DNA from: Micrasema longulum | Lineage: Eukaryota; Arthropoda; Insecta; Trichoptera; Brachycentridae | Direction: 5' to 3' | NCBI GenBank assembly: GCA_022494885.1 | Contig: JAGVSM010000256.1 | Coordinates: forward strand, 62,001 to 126,000 | DNA: 64,000 nt | Shown: positions 21,167 through 31,009 of the stretch, in pieces | How the letters are laid out: each line of letters begins with the position of its first letter | Position numbering within the stretch: the stretch's first letter is position 1 | Translations under genes and position numbers: made by a program | Notes under the pieces: model-generated | Databases searched by the model: none | The model's input: the letters and a program-made list of their open reading frames with translations, nothing else | Told to the model about the DNA's origin: nothing

Positions 21167-21301
21167 CTTTTTTAACTTCTAAGATCTCTAAGTTGTCTAA
21201 TTTAAATATTTTATTTTCAACGTGAAGAACTTTTTATCAAGGGTCTTTTTTTAAATTATGAATATCAGATGGTTTTACTCTGTAATATAATAAAGTTTCT
21301 T

Positions 21302-21425
21302 TTACTGTATTTGAGTTTGTCCAAATGTTTGTAGACAGGTCATAAGCCCTGTAAATGCCTAGACTTTCATATTCCCTTTTTTTATTCCCTTTTTTATTCT
21401 CCACCCCTGTTGTAATTTGTTAAGT
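21302..21425 (-). repeat. R-A repeat, internally deleted copy
   Basis: One arm (TGAGTTTGTCCAAATGTTTG) is joined directly to AGGTCATAAGCCCTGTAAAT and CTCCACCCCTGTTGTAATTT. The middle of the family, including the GGCCACTT motif, is missing. Confidence 0.65.
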
Positions 21426-21429
21426 TTTT

Positions 21430-22138
21430 TTTTTAAATATCAATCATAACTATTTAACGGCTACATGCTTGATTTATTATATTTAAGGACATGTTAGTTG
21501 TATAGAATGCAGGCTTCATTTTTGATGGCGGGGAATTAGATAATTGTTCAGAAAAATGTCAAAAGAAAGAAATTAAAAATCATAACTTCTTTTAAATTCT
21601 TTTTCCCCTTCGTTTTCATTCTCGAATCGTCACGGGCGCTGTACCGGCTACCAGGAGCCCAGGAGTGCAGGAGGGCAAGCGGGCGGGGGCGCGCGTGACG
21701 GCCGCGGGGCGCACGCGCGGCCCGCCCCCCGGGCTCCGAGCATGCGCGGGAAAACAGCTTTCCCGCGCGATCCGGACAGGAGGCACGCCGAGATAGGAGG
21801 TATTTCGAGAGAAGCTTTTAGGAGTATCTACTGGAACCAAAGGGGAAAAATATGCTTGTTGAAAGAAGGGCAAAATGGTTCAAACGCTGGAACAAAAATG
21901 TAATTTGGGCCTTGAAAATGGCCAACTTGAATTTTCTAAGCTAAGACCGAACTAAGTAAATCCGATTTTTGCCGAAAATGAGTTAAGTACTGAAAATTAT
22001 TAAGTTTAACCCATATTTTTATGTGTTCAAATATTGCATCTCTTAAGCCTACCAATCCAAAGATATATACTTGTACATCCTGTAGATAATATTTTTAAAA
22101 GCACAGATATAGTATTTTTATGACAATATATTTATCTT
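21430..22138. other. Unassigned, with GC-rich patch at 21640-21790
   Basis: The patch GGGCGGGGGCGCGCGTGACG...CCCGCCCCCCGGGCTCC is the most GC-rich point in the window. The minus-strand frame 21616-21873 has no family signature. It could be a regulatory CpG patch or low-complexity remnant. Confidence 0.35.
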
Positions 22139-22365
22139 AACATACTACAACAGAGATGAACAACATTTAAAATAAGATAATATAGAAGTCTAGGCATCTA
22201 CAGGGCTTATGACCTGTTAATGGCTGGTTTAAGTGGCCACTTTACACACTGCATATCTAATCTTAAATGTTGTTCATCTCTGTTGTAATATGTTAATATA
22301 AACAGCTCCCCAGGGAGTTGAATCCAGTCCAATCTACAAAAATTTGGACAAACTCAAAATATTGT
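22139..22365 (+). repeat. R-A repeat with flanking ~35-bp inverted repeat
   Basis: The core has GGGCTTATGACCTGTTAATG and GTTTAAGTGGCCACTTTAC. The arms 22139-22172 and 22258-22293 are inverted copies around ACAACAGAGATGAACAACAT. It continues into the other R-A end, CCCAGGGAGTTGAATCCAGT and TTTGGACAAACTCAAAA. Confidence 0.65.
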
Positions 22366-22539
22366 TGATAGTTAATATTACTCTAAAAGAATAGCAGAAT
22401 CACCAAAGAATGACCACAACTACCCCAGTAAAAATAATACTCAGATTTAGTTACATCGTAACATTCAAAGACAGCAGCTGGAGGCGCGATGCAGAAGCCT
22501 GGGTGAAGATCTATGCGAGATCCCATCGGAAATAGGTAA

Positions 22540-22870
22540 TAAAGAACTCACACGAGAGGTAGTATCATGCATGGTCAAAATAGTGCAGGCAATTGGTAAA
22601 ATAAACAAAAGTAGGGAACAAAATGCCGAACACTTCTCTGGTGGAACGGAAGGCCTCTTGACTACTGCCAACAGGCCGGCTTCTCCTGAAGAGTTTTTAG
22701 TGGTTTCCTCTTCACATGAGGAAATGCTGAGAAGTTCCTGTTTGGCCCACATTAATATATCCCTCCTGATCACAACAGTTTAAATACATTTAAATAAGTT
22801 TAATTGCAGAAAAATCCACTTTTGAAATATATGCCTTGTATATTATAAGCAAGGTAAATAATAAAGCAAC
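22540..22870 (-). repeat. R-B repeat, copy 1
   Basis: The reverse complement matches 44480-44780 over ~300 bp: ACCTTGC...ATAC...ACAAGG, GGATTTTTCTGC, CTGTTG-GATCAGGA, AGAAGCCGGCCTGTTGGCAG and CCAATTGCCTGCA. Open frames on both strands exist but show no domain. It lies next to an R-A copy. Confidence 0.6.
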
Positions 22871-23265
22871 TCCCTTATAAAAAAATACCTATTTATAAAA
22901 ATTCCCAGCTTCCGTAGTACATTCTCTTAATAGTACGCGACTAGGAGAGCATGAAAAATACTTAGCCTCTTCAAATAGAAGCATGACTATTTGTTTTGAA
23001 GTAACGTTTCTGTTGAACCTTCCAGATCGGTTGACGGTTTTTCTGGTTCTCTCGCAGTAAAAACCACCAGAGAGAGTGGTATAATAATGAGGATAGAGAT
23101 TTGTTGGTTTTTCGGTACATTTAAATAAATTACTATGGCCTCGGGTGGAACGGCCAATTCGTTAACGATGGACTTGACTAGCGTCGCGCACGACTACATC
23201 GAATATCTCCAAATCCGATTATTCGGCTTACTATAATCGAATATTCCTGTGATACACAACAACAC
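22871..23265. other. Unassigned DNA
   Basis: No gene or repeat recognised. Confidence 0.4.
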
Positions 23266-23276
23266 GACAAATCATC

Positions 23277-23301
23277 ACGCCGTTTTCCCGTAGGGGTATA
23301 A
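23277..23301 (-). mobile_element. RTE 3' end stub
   Basis: Only the last ~25 bp remain: the complement of CCCCTACGGGAAAACGGCGT GATG. It is joined directly to L2-B sequence at 23308. Confidence 0.5.
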
Positions 23302-23307
23302 TCGATC

Positions 23308-23478
23308 ATTATGTCGTTTCGCGTCTAGATTACCAAAATACCAAACTAAAAAACATTTATCTGTTTTCAATGCAGCAGCAAGACTTATTACAGATATGAA
23401 AAAAAAACTCACATCTCACATCTTCGAGATTTGAACTGGTTAAAATAGTCCAGAGAGTATAAAATACAAGCTTTGCAG
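23308..23478 (+). mobile_element. L2-B LINE, upstream part of a split copy
   Basis: TATGTCGTTTCGCGTCTAGA, CTGTTTTCAATGCAGCAGCA and CCAGAGAGTATAAAATACAA match 31170-31370 with deletions. The copy is interrupted by L2-A tails and resumes at 24086. Confidence 0.75.
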
Positions 23479-23479
23479 G

Positions 23480-24085
23480 GCATTATATATTTGGATAATT
23501 TAAATAGCGCCATTGTTGTGAAAATCACCTCAAGGGCGATGAACACTAAATAAATATCCCAGCACGTCTTGCAGCTACAGAGCTCATGGACGATTGGCAT
23601 TCTAGTTCCTCGTCTACAATTATGATATATTACAATTCTGATATATATAGGAGCTAGATAACAGAACGTCTTGCAGCTACAGAGCGCATGGACCGTAAGA
23701 AATCAAGCCCCTATTTACATTTTTTATTTTATTTTTATTTGACAATGAAGCTTAGAGTTAAAGTGATATTTAAGAAAACAAAATAAAAAACAAATTTATA
23801 ACAAAAGAAGTTAGATTACAACAAGTCTTGCGGCTACTGAGCGCATGGACGGTTGGAATTTCTAGACCCTATTCACTAATTTCAGGTATTTAATAGTTAA
23901 TAACATTAACCTATTGAAGCAGCTACAATTATTGTGGATAATGTATATAGCGCCATTTTAATGAAAATAACCTCAAGGGCGCTTTTAAATATCTCAACAC
24001 GTCTTGCAGCTACATAGCGCATTGACGGTAGGGATTCAAGTTCCACGTTCAAAATTATAATTTAATTCAATAAAAGATAACAGTA
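23480..24085 (-). mobile_element. Two L2-A 3' tails nested in L2-B
   Basis: Read on the minus strand, two L2 termini (GCGCCATTGTTGTGAAAATC complement near 23507 and GCGCCATTTTAATGAAAATA complement near 23952) are each followed by ~100-bp UTR units. Unit marks occur at about 23575, 23667, 23824 and 24000. So one truncated L2-A tail appears to abut or sit inside another. Confidence 0.7.
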
Positions 24086-24490
24086 TTCAAATCCCTTCAT
24101 GAAATGGCTCCAAGATACCTATAGAACCTTTGTATTAGGGAAAATACATGTTCAAGAATATCTACTCTTAGGTCAGCATTTGATTCAGGAAGAGGAAAAC
24201 TTGTCGAAATCCGGCGCTCCCCAAACACTAGATTCGGAGATCGTGATTTTGCCGTTGTCGGCCCCTCTGTCTGGAACCGATTGCCTCCAAACTTACGAAT
24301 CATCGACAGTCCCAGTCTGTTCAGATCTCAACTAAAAGCGCACTTCTTTAGATTATCATACCCTCAATTTTTAATCAGAATATATTACTTGTCACTTTAG
24401 CTTAGTTAGAATGTAAGTTTAAGTATACAATTGTAAAGCGCCCCTGAGGTGATTTTTCACAAAAATGGCGCTATATAAATCAGCCAACTG
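24086..24490 (+). mobile_element. L2-B LINE, downstream part and 3' end
   Basis: CAGTATTCAAATCCCTTCAT resumes the 23478 break. It matches 31368-31740, including ATGAAATGGCTCCAAGATAC, TCAGCATTTGATTCAGGAAG and the terminus TGTAAAGCGCCCCTGAGGTG ... AATGGCGCTATATAAAT. Frameshifts prevent a long frame. Confidence 0.8.
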
Positions 24491-24804
24491 CCAACTGAAG
24501 ACCGTTTCAGCAATGGCAACCTGGCAGTTTTAAGGTGCGACACATTACATCAAGAAAAAAGTATTTCTCATTTATAAATTTTCGAAAAAATAATATTCGT
24601 TGAAATTAACAAATATTCGGTTGTTCATTTGGATCGATTTTGCACATCACTTGATTATTTACTTATTAAAGCATTAAATAATTTCAGAGTTCTTACAGCT
24701 ACGGTAGATTTTTTCTAAAAACATTTACTTTTTCGAACAATGTATAATCCAGGAAAAACCTTATTATTTTTAATATTAGCGATACGATTTCTTTGTAGTA
24801 ACTC

Positions 24805-24885
24805 ATTTAATTTTTTTATTTATTAAACTTTTTGTACATTGGTGGGCTTATTGCCAAATGGCAATTTCTTCCAACCAACCAATAA
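24805..24885 (-). mobile_element. LINE 3' UTR end, short
   Basis: TTTATTTATTAAACTTTTTG, GGGCTTATTGCC and GGCAATTTCTTCC resemble the terminal part of the 12345-12828 and 61120-61515 LINE. Only about 80 bp remain. Confidence 0.5.
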
Positions 24886-24959
24886 AATAATAGTTTTATT
24901 TTTGTGATTCAAGTTACAGAACATATTCAATAGAAAATTAAGATTAAAAAGCTGAATTT

Positions 24960-25187
24960 ATTGCAACAGAGAGGGAAAAACATTACTGAGAAGGGAATAT
25001 GGAAGTCTAGGTATTTACAAGGCTTACGACCTGTCATTGGCTGGTTTGTTTCAGCCAGATAAATCTCACCCACATAATAAAGGTTTCAGCTTCTTTACTT
25101 TACAAAAGTCAACAGATGGAAGAGTTGAGGAAATGTAAATGTTTAAACATGGGCAGAATGTTACACAGTGTAAAGTGGCCACTTAAT
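24960..25187 (+). repeat. R-A repeat, rearranged
   Basis: It begins TTGCAACAGAGAGGGAAAAA and GGCTTACGACCTGTCATTGG. It then switches at about 25050 to the opposite-strand order (AACAGATGGAAGAGTTGAGG ... GTGTAAAGTGGCCACTTA). The last part is read into the chimeric frame at 25116. Confidence 0.65.
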
Positions 25188-25514
25188 TTGAAGAAGAAAA
25201 AAGTGCTCTTTCTTCAAGACAACGCACCGGTTCACACATCATTAGATACGGTGCTCAAATTACGTGAAATACACTTCAAATTGGTTGATCATCCACCTTA
25301 TAGTCCAGATTTAGCTCCTAGTGACTTTTTCCTGTTTCCAAACTTGAAAAAAGGGCTCACCCGAAAAAGATTCAGTTCAAACGAAGAATTGATTACCAAA
25401 ACTAACGCGTATTTTAAGAGGTGCCAGAAATCATATTATTCAGATGGTATAAAAAAGTTGGAATATCGTCTTACTAAGTGTGTCGAAGTAAAAGGAGACT
25501 ACGTTGAGAAATAA
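25116..25514 (+). pseudogene. Chimeric frame: R-A leader plus mariner transposase C-terminal half
   Basis: Residues 1-23 come from R-A repeat. From about residue 24 on the frame is a mariner-type transposase: LFLQDNAPVHTS with an Asp at 35, and HPPYSPDLAPSDFFLFPNLK with an Asp at 70. Exactly 34 residues lie between these aspartates, as in the DD34D mariner triad. The N-terminal DNA-binding half and the first catalytic Asp are missing, so it cannot transpose. A mobile DNA-cutting function is known for the family; any present function of the chimera is unproven. Confidence 0.85.
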
Positions 25515-25578
25515 ATGGTTTTTGAAAAAAAAAGTTTTTTTCCTACTTAGGTAGCTTCATTGTCAATCCGCCCTCGTA
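25188..25578 (+). mobile_element. mariner 3' half with terminal inverted repeat
   Basis: After the stop at 25512-25514, the sequence ends TGTCAATCCGCCCTCGTA. Its complement TACGAGGGCGGATTGACA is like mariner termini (TACGAGGGCGG). The final TA at 25577-25578 would be the target dinucleotide. The 5' terminus is absent. Confidence 0.75.
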
Positions 25579-25589
25579 CATCACAGAAC

Positions 25590-25700
25590 GACCAGGCTTG
25601 AGAAAAATCACATTTTTAATTTTTGTGTTCTCACCGGGAATCGAACCCGGAACCTTCCGTGCGTCAGTCAAGCGTCTTGTCACTACACCACGGAGGAGTT
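25590..25700 (-). mobile_element. SINE-beta copy
   Basis: The minus strand reads CTCCGTGGTGTAGTGACAAG, then B box GGTTCGATTCC, then CGGTGAGAACACAAAAATT. It matches 4288-4385 and lies just after the mariner end. The plus-strand frame 25598-25780 is only its antisense. Confidence 0.75.
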
Positions 25701-25714
25701 TTTTCCCCCAACAT

Positions 25715-26075
25715 ATGAACAATGATTTAAAGCTGCAGTTGTATTACGTCTGTGTTAAGTTAAATTATTTGGAAATCTAAGTTTTGAGAGTTTCGTAAAT
25801 TAGTGGGTTCTTTTTTTTTAAAGTTTAAAATTCAAACTGCTATACTCAAAAGGAGTATCTGCGATCAGTTTTCTTCAAAAATCAACTAAAACGCAGAAAA
25901 CCTTATGAAATACTGCATTTTGGGCTGTGCACAAGTTTTAATAGTGCAAATGAGGCGAATTTTTTTTAATGACTTATATGACGCGCTTCACTCTCACAAA
26001 TATCTCATCATCATAGCCATATGATGAAATAAAAATAAAAATGATTTAGACAATATCATTGTGATTTTTTGTATT
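25715..26075. other. Unassigned AT-rich DNA
   Basis: No gene or clear repeat recognised. Confidence 0.4.
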
Positions 26076-26199
26076 TTATTTTTATTTATTTTTTGTTTTT
26101 TTACAATAAACATTAAAAAAATAAAGCATAATTAAATAGCAATGAAATACATAATAATAGAAACATATTAAATAAAAAAATTACTAGATATTAAATATT

Positions 26200-26770
26200 C
26201 CTAATTTATTTATTTATTCAGATATTTAGAACATTACTGAAAAAAGACCCAATTCATTCTAAATACAATAATAGATCACAAATTACAGTGGATAGTTATG
26301 TTATTGAAATAATATAACAAAATGTAAAAAGAAAAATTAAAAGTTAGAAAGTGCTTTCCTAAGGGAAGGCCCACTGTCGTGAAATATGCGATGGCGAGGC
26401 GATGCGATTAGGTAACAAGATTACTCTACCAACCGGCAAAACCATTGGCAGGTTGGTTCTGCATCGTGGTAGGTAAAACAAACGATGCTGTCTTTGTCGA
26501 AGATAGTTATCAGGTACGAACAGACCTACATCCATCAGAATTTCTGAGTTATATATGCGACCACCGATCACCTGGAAAAAGTGAACACCCAAATGAACGT
26601 CCCTTCTCCTCCATAATGACTGATAGCCAAGCATCCCCAGTAAAAAGTCGGTTGGGAAGAGCCAAGGATAACATCCATATATATTTACTCTCAAAAGTGG
26701 ATTTTTCGAGTAACGGCTTAGGGATTGCACTTCAGAATACCTGTATCTCTTAGATACCATGGGCATATTT
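26200..26770 (-). mobile_element. LINE ORF2 C-terminus (Jockey/CR1-like)
   Basis: The minus-strand frame 26359-26766 includes LGYQSLWRRRDVHLGVHFFQ, VIGGRIYNSEILMDVGLFVP, DNYLRQRQHRLFYLPRCRTN and VGRVILLPNRIAS. This pattern is familiar from C-termini of insect LINEs downstream of RT. The upstream RT is absent. The AT-rich 3' UTR runs to the TTTATTTATTTATT tract at 26202-26217. The plus-strand frame 26445-26753 is its antisense shadow. Confidence 0.65.
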
Positions 26771-27605
26771 TTTTTATTATGGCCGATGTCAATTTAACGG
26801 TATAACTAAAGTTATTTTTCTCAATGTCACGCTTCCTGCGGATTTTTTTTAATCAATCAAAGGAATTACGTGATGTTTTATTATTTTATCTCAATACGAA
26901 GAAGCCCGGTCGGGTCTTATTGCCTACCGAGCGACCAGCGTCCATTAGCCGGGTCCACGAGACCCGAGGGTCAGCGCCTCGGAGTGGATGCGAATCAAGT
27001 CATTAGTCTAGCAGACACTTAAGGAATAAACGCTTTTATTGAATAAAAAAGGGTTCGGATCCATCAGCGACCGTCCCGAGTCCATTAAAAGATTGAGCCT
27101 CAATGGAGATGTTCACATAATGCATAATTACTTAAACGGAATGCAGAAAGGATTTTTGATTACCAATGTAATAAATGTTAAAAAAATTATAGCGCCATAT
27201 TGAACATGTTCCCACTATCACGTCTAGTTAATTTTATTTAACCCTTTAATGCGCAATTTTTTTAATTTTGGCATTGTATGGTTAATTTTGATAATTTTAA
27301 TAAATTATTCAATTTTCTTAGCATTATATTACAGACAATAAAAGTAATATGTATTTTTAATCCATATTGGTCGGAGGGAGTCGGAAAAATTGTTGTCCGG
27401 TATAGAAGGACGTAAGCTGGTTGCTTGTTTTACTAGTAATGATTTAGGATATAGAGATTTTGGTATTATTTATGTTTTCTCTGGATATTCATTGTTTACC
27501 TTTAAGACTGAAAAAGCACACATAATGATAAAACTGTAATAACTTTTAAATATCATTATAAAATACATAATTTACTGCCTTAGAACGGGGAAGTTATCCC
27601 TAGTT
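26771..27605. other. Unassigned DNA
   Basis: A moderately GC-rich block at 26900-27000 (CGGGTCCACGAGACCCGAGG) contains a short palindrome but no recognisable gene. The rest is AT-rich. Confidence 0.35.
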
Positions 27606-27609
27606 AGGC

Positions 27610-27900
27610 AGTTTAGATGAATATATATATATATATAGTTGGATAATTTATAAAGCGCCATTTTTGTGAAAATCACCTCAAGGGCGCTGTACAATTAATA
27701 AATATCCCAGTACGTCTGCAGCTACAGAGCGCATGGACGGTTGGGATTCTAGTTCCTTGTTTTCAATTAAGATCAATAAAAATAATAACAGATAGGAGCT
27801 AGATTACAGGACGTCTTGCAGCTACAGAGCGCATTAACAGTTAGAAATTAAGCCCCCATTTACACATTTTAAAAATTGACAAATAAATTTAGTGTATTAC
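27610..27900 (-). mobile_element. L2-A 3' UTR
   Basis: This is nearly identical to 1475-1690: the terminus AGCGCCATTTTTGTGAAAAT (complement) plus UTR units starting at about 27713 and 27812. It lacks coding sequence. High similarity to the 1.5 kb copy suggests both are comparatively young. Confidence 0.8.
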
Positions 27901-28264
27901 AAAATAATAATAACCAAAATAATGAACCAACAGCAAAAATAAAAAATATATATGTTTACTTTTACTACTGAATTAATTTGTTGTATAAATAATTACTTGT
28001 AAATTGCTGTAATAAATATGTAAAAAAAATAAAAAAATATATAAATATGCTGCTGAGCAACCCGTGCCGAGGATAATACTTTAGAATGTAGATAGAAAAT
28101 ATAACATTCAGAGAGTAATTTACAACATTTTAAAATACTACATGTATTTAATTTCTTTCTATATACGAATATAGTTTTTTTTTTTTTTTTAATATTTGGA
28201 CCCCTGTATTTAGTAAGCAGCCTTACGTGTCATGTACAAGGCTAAGGTACTCTGAAAAAATCGT
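27901..28264. other. AT-rich DNA with homopolymers
   Basis: Nothing recognisable; possible further decayed LINE 3' UTR. Confidence 0.35.
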
Positions 28265-29060
28265 TTTTGTTTGTCTTGGAAATGGGATGTTCCATCACTG
28301 ATTTTGGTTTATTACCTTTATGAGTCCAATCACCATTGTTGCAAAGTCCAAGAACAATGGCGCGTGATAACCACTTTTAACTACAGTGTGGATATCTGTT
28401 AAGGATATTCCATCTTTCCTGCATTCTGCTTCAAGATTATGGCGTTGTAAACTGAAAAATGGGCACTGAAATAACAGATGTTCGATAGTCTGTGAAGAAA
28501 TATCATCGCATGGACAATAGTCATCATTCCTTAATTTAAACCGATATAGGTAACTTCTCATAGCTCCGTGTCCGGTAAAAATTTGGGTCGTTTCGAAAGT
28601 ACTCTGGTGATGACGACGGAAGTTTGCTGCATCAGCCAGCGTTGGGTTTAGTATTTGACCTGTAGAAGAAGCGCGTTAATGATCCTCCCAACGCTGCTGC
28701 GTGTTTTGTTTTACACAGCGTTTGGCAAAGCTAAGGGGAAATTCTGAGAAGAAAGGTGCCGTTCTTTTACAAGTTGCGGCTCTTGCTCGTTCATCCGCTC
28801 TCTCATTTCCTACGATACCAGCATGTCCTCTTATCCAGCATATTTGAAGGATCATCCCTCCTATTTTTAGATGCTTAATTTTACTCTGAATATCTACAAT
28901 TAATGGATTTAACGACCGAGATTCAGTTATAGCTTGAACGTTCGAACAAAAATCTGATAATGTTTTTATGAATATAGTATTAATATTTAAAAATGTACAA
29001 TAAAAAATTAAAATTTCTAGAGCATGCGATTCAAAATTGGTTGGGCGGAACCACACAATC
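28265..29060 (-). pseudogene. LINE RNase H domain and C-terminal zinc knuckle (I/R1-like)
   Basis: Frame 28676-29056 contains ICWIRGHAGIVGNERADERA, the RNase H end motif with the catalytic His and Asp. After a stop near 28676, the same frame continues through FTGHGAMRSYLYRFKL into 28295-28561, which has CPCDD...EHLLFQCPFF, the Cys/His knuckle common at the C-terminus of I/R1-type LINE ORF2. The RT and endonuclease are missing. The domain order and spacing fit a LINE rather than a host RNase H. With one stop in an otherwise open ~260-codon stretch it is one of the better kept relics. Confidence 0.8.
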
Positions 29061-29284
29061 TATTTTTCTAAATAGGAAATTGGAGATCATCTACACATTT
29101 TTTATAGCCTATTAAATATGTTTTTTTATCCTATTTGCTTTAATGGTAGGCGAAAGTAGGCTTTAGATTTTGATAGCATAATACTCAAAGTACCTTTGAC
29201 TAAAGTGGTGTAAGCTGGAATTATGATAAGTAGCACTAAATAACATTAAATAAAAAAAGGTCGAAGTTAAAAAACTTACTATTT

Positions 29285-29550
29285 AAATTTATTGCAACAG
29301 AGAGGGAAAACGTTAATGAGAAGGTAATATGGAAGACTATGCATTTACAGGGCTTACGACCTGTCATTGGCTGGTTTAAGTGGCCACTTTACACACTGTG
29401 TGACATTCAACATTCTGCCCATGTTTAAACATACACATTTCCTCAACTCTTCCATCTGTTGACTTTTCCAATAAATTTAAATATGAATGACTCCCTAGGG
29501 AGGAAATCCAGCCAGTCTGCAAGCATTTGGACATACTCAAACATTGTTGA
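29285..29550 (+). repeat. R-A repeat, near full length
   Basis: It runs from TTGCAACAGAGAGGGAAAAC through GGGCTTACGACCTGTCATTG, GTTTAAGTGGCCACTTTACA, CATTCTGCCCATGTTTAAAC and TCTTCCATCTGTTGACTTTT to CCCTAGGGAGGAAATCCAGC and GCATTTGGACATACTCAAAC. This is a good reference copy, about 265 bp. Confidence 0.75.
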
Positions 29551-29639
29551 GCTTATTAATATTTTAGGCATTGACTTTGTGGTCAAAAATTACGTGTTGG
29601 TACATATTTGATATTTGTTTATTACCTCATACAGACTTT

Positions 29640-29664
29640 TCTACGTTTACCGGTTTCGTCAGGC
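29640..29664 (-). ncRNA. Hammerhead-like relic lacking stem II
   Basis: The minus strand reads CCTGACGAAACCGGTAAACG. The CTGACGA box runs straight into AACCGGT, so stem II and part of GAAA are deleted relative to 1880-1921. Confidence 0.35.
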
Positions 29665-29689
29665 CACTAACAAATTACTCTTCACCAAA

Positions 29690-30368
29690 ATCCCACCCTT
29701 ATTTTGGTAGCTGATTCACTCATTAAAAAAAAACGGTAACTGAAGGCACGATTTAACTTTGAATTTAAGAAAAATGACACAAAATAAGTCTGATTTAAAA
29801 CGCCTTTATTTCTTTTCAAACAACCAAAATTTAAGTTTTTTCAGTTCAATTCATTTTCAAATCGTTGGATTTTTTTTTACTAAAATGCTTTATCACAATT
29901 CACTTTAATTTAATCTCAATTTCAAGATGTTTTAAAGGTGTTTTAAATGGCAATATCGTATAATTACCTATCTGTTCCTTACTCCTTATGCACATATAAG
30001 TAGCGTATGTCCGATCTCGTTAGCAATTTTGTAAACCGGTTTCGCGGCAATCGGGGTGATCTTTATAGGCAAGACGACGTATCTGGGATCCCGTGGGCCA
30101 AGTCTTCTGGCATACCTACATCCGTAATGTACAGATTCTACCCGTCTCGTCTGCGCGCTTTGTCAGATTTGTATAGTCCTTGCACGCACAAAAGGACACA
30201 AGGACTTCTATTTCAGCAAACATGCGGGCTGTCTGTGTCAAAGAATTCGTGATTTAAAATATTCAAGTCTAGGTATCGTCTTTTTTATTTAAAGAGTCTT
30301 TATTCAATAAAATAAACATTATTAAAATATTAATACATTATAAAAAGCAAACAAAGTATTAAAACATT
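29690..30368. other. Unassigned DNA
   Basis: The plus-strand frame 30007-30252 lies in a slightly GC-richer block but has no recognisable domain. Confidence 0.35.
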
Positions 30369-30378
30369 TTATATAACA

Positions 30379-30643
30379 GGATTGTCGGCCTCGTGGTGCA
30401 GTAGTCAGCGCATTTGCCTACCATGCAAAAGGTCTCGGGTTCGATTCCCGACATGGTTGACATGAAATATTTATTTGAAAAGGTGTTTTTTCACCAGAAT
30501 ATTTTATAGTCCCTGGACTAGTACCTGAAGCGTAAGACAGATCATCTTACCTTAATGTAACAAAAATTGACAATATACACTGCGATTGGTGTACCAATGC
30601 AGTGCCCAATGCACCATTAAGTGCGGAAAGGGAATGATGATGA
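30379..30643 (+). mobile_element. SINE-gamma, complete 265-bp copy
   Basis: It is flanked by perfect 10-bp duplications TTATATAACA (30369-30378 and 30644-30653). The tRNA-Gly-like head has CTCGTGGTGCAGTAGTCAGC, an anticodon arm TTTGC-CTACCAT-GCAAA (anticodon ACC) and B box GGTTCGATTCC. The body runs GTCCCTGGACTAGTACCTGA ... GATTGGTGTACCAATGCAG ... AAGTGCGGAAAGGGAATG and ends in GATGAT. Fragments recur at 7268, 17390, 41688, 48418, 57943 and 62230. Confidence 0.9.
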
Positions 30644-30655
30644 TTATATAACATG

Positions 30656-30990
30656 ATGCCTCGCTCTACAGAGAATTAAAACTAGCACGGCCAAACATCA
30701 TTTTACTTACATAGGACGGAAGCTTTTCAATAGTTTACCACAAAATCTACGTCAAGAAATAAATTACGGAAAATTTAATGATTAATTAAAGAAAAGCTTC
30801 CTGATATAATTTACATTAACCGTATTCTGAAACTAAAGATGTATGTATAATATGTGCCTGTGTATATCAATTTATAAATTTTGTGTTTTTATTTATTTTA
30901 TTATTTTGTTTTGCATTTTTTGTTTCTTTTTAATGTTATTTTGTAAACTTACCAAAAACAAGAGCCAGACTCTTTTTTTGGCAAGTTCAA
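30656..30990 (+). mobile_element. LINE-X C-terminus and 3' UTR
   Basis: A reading frame gives KTSTAKHHFTYIGRKLFNSL and PQNLRQEINYGKFND. The Y-G-K-LFNSLPQ pattern is typical of LINE ORF2 ends. The 3' UTR terminates with the LINE-X hairpin at 30947-30986. The RT domain is missing. Confidence 0.7.
30947..30986 (+). other. LINE-X 3' UTR hairpin
   Basis: Outer arms ACTTACCAAA and TTTGGCAAGT pair with one mismatch. Inner arms AAGAG and CTCTT pair around a short loop. Equivalent hairpins occur at 37974-38014 (-), 49698-49736 (-) and, split, at 38943-39091 (+). Some LINE RTs are known to recognise a 3' stem-loop; that role here is inference. Confidence 0.65.
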
Positions 30991-31009
30991 CCTTAAGCGT
31001 TCCATTTTT

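Noticed and set aside
22465..22773. 102-codon minus frame, Ser/Leu-rich
   Set aside because: It overlaps the R-B repeat; the inverted copy at 44.6 kb does not keep the same frame open over its length, and no domain is seen.
26445..26753. Plus-strand 102-codon frame
   Set aside because: It is antisense to a LINE C-terminus with clear family residues on the minus strand.
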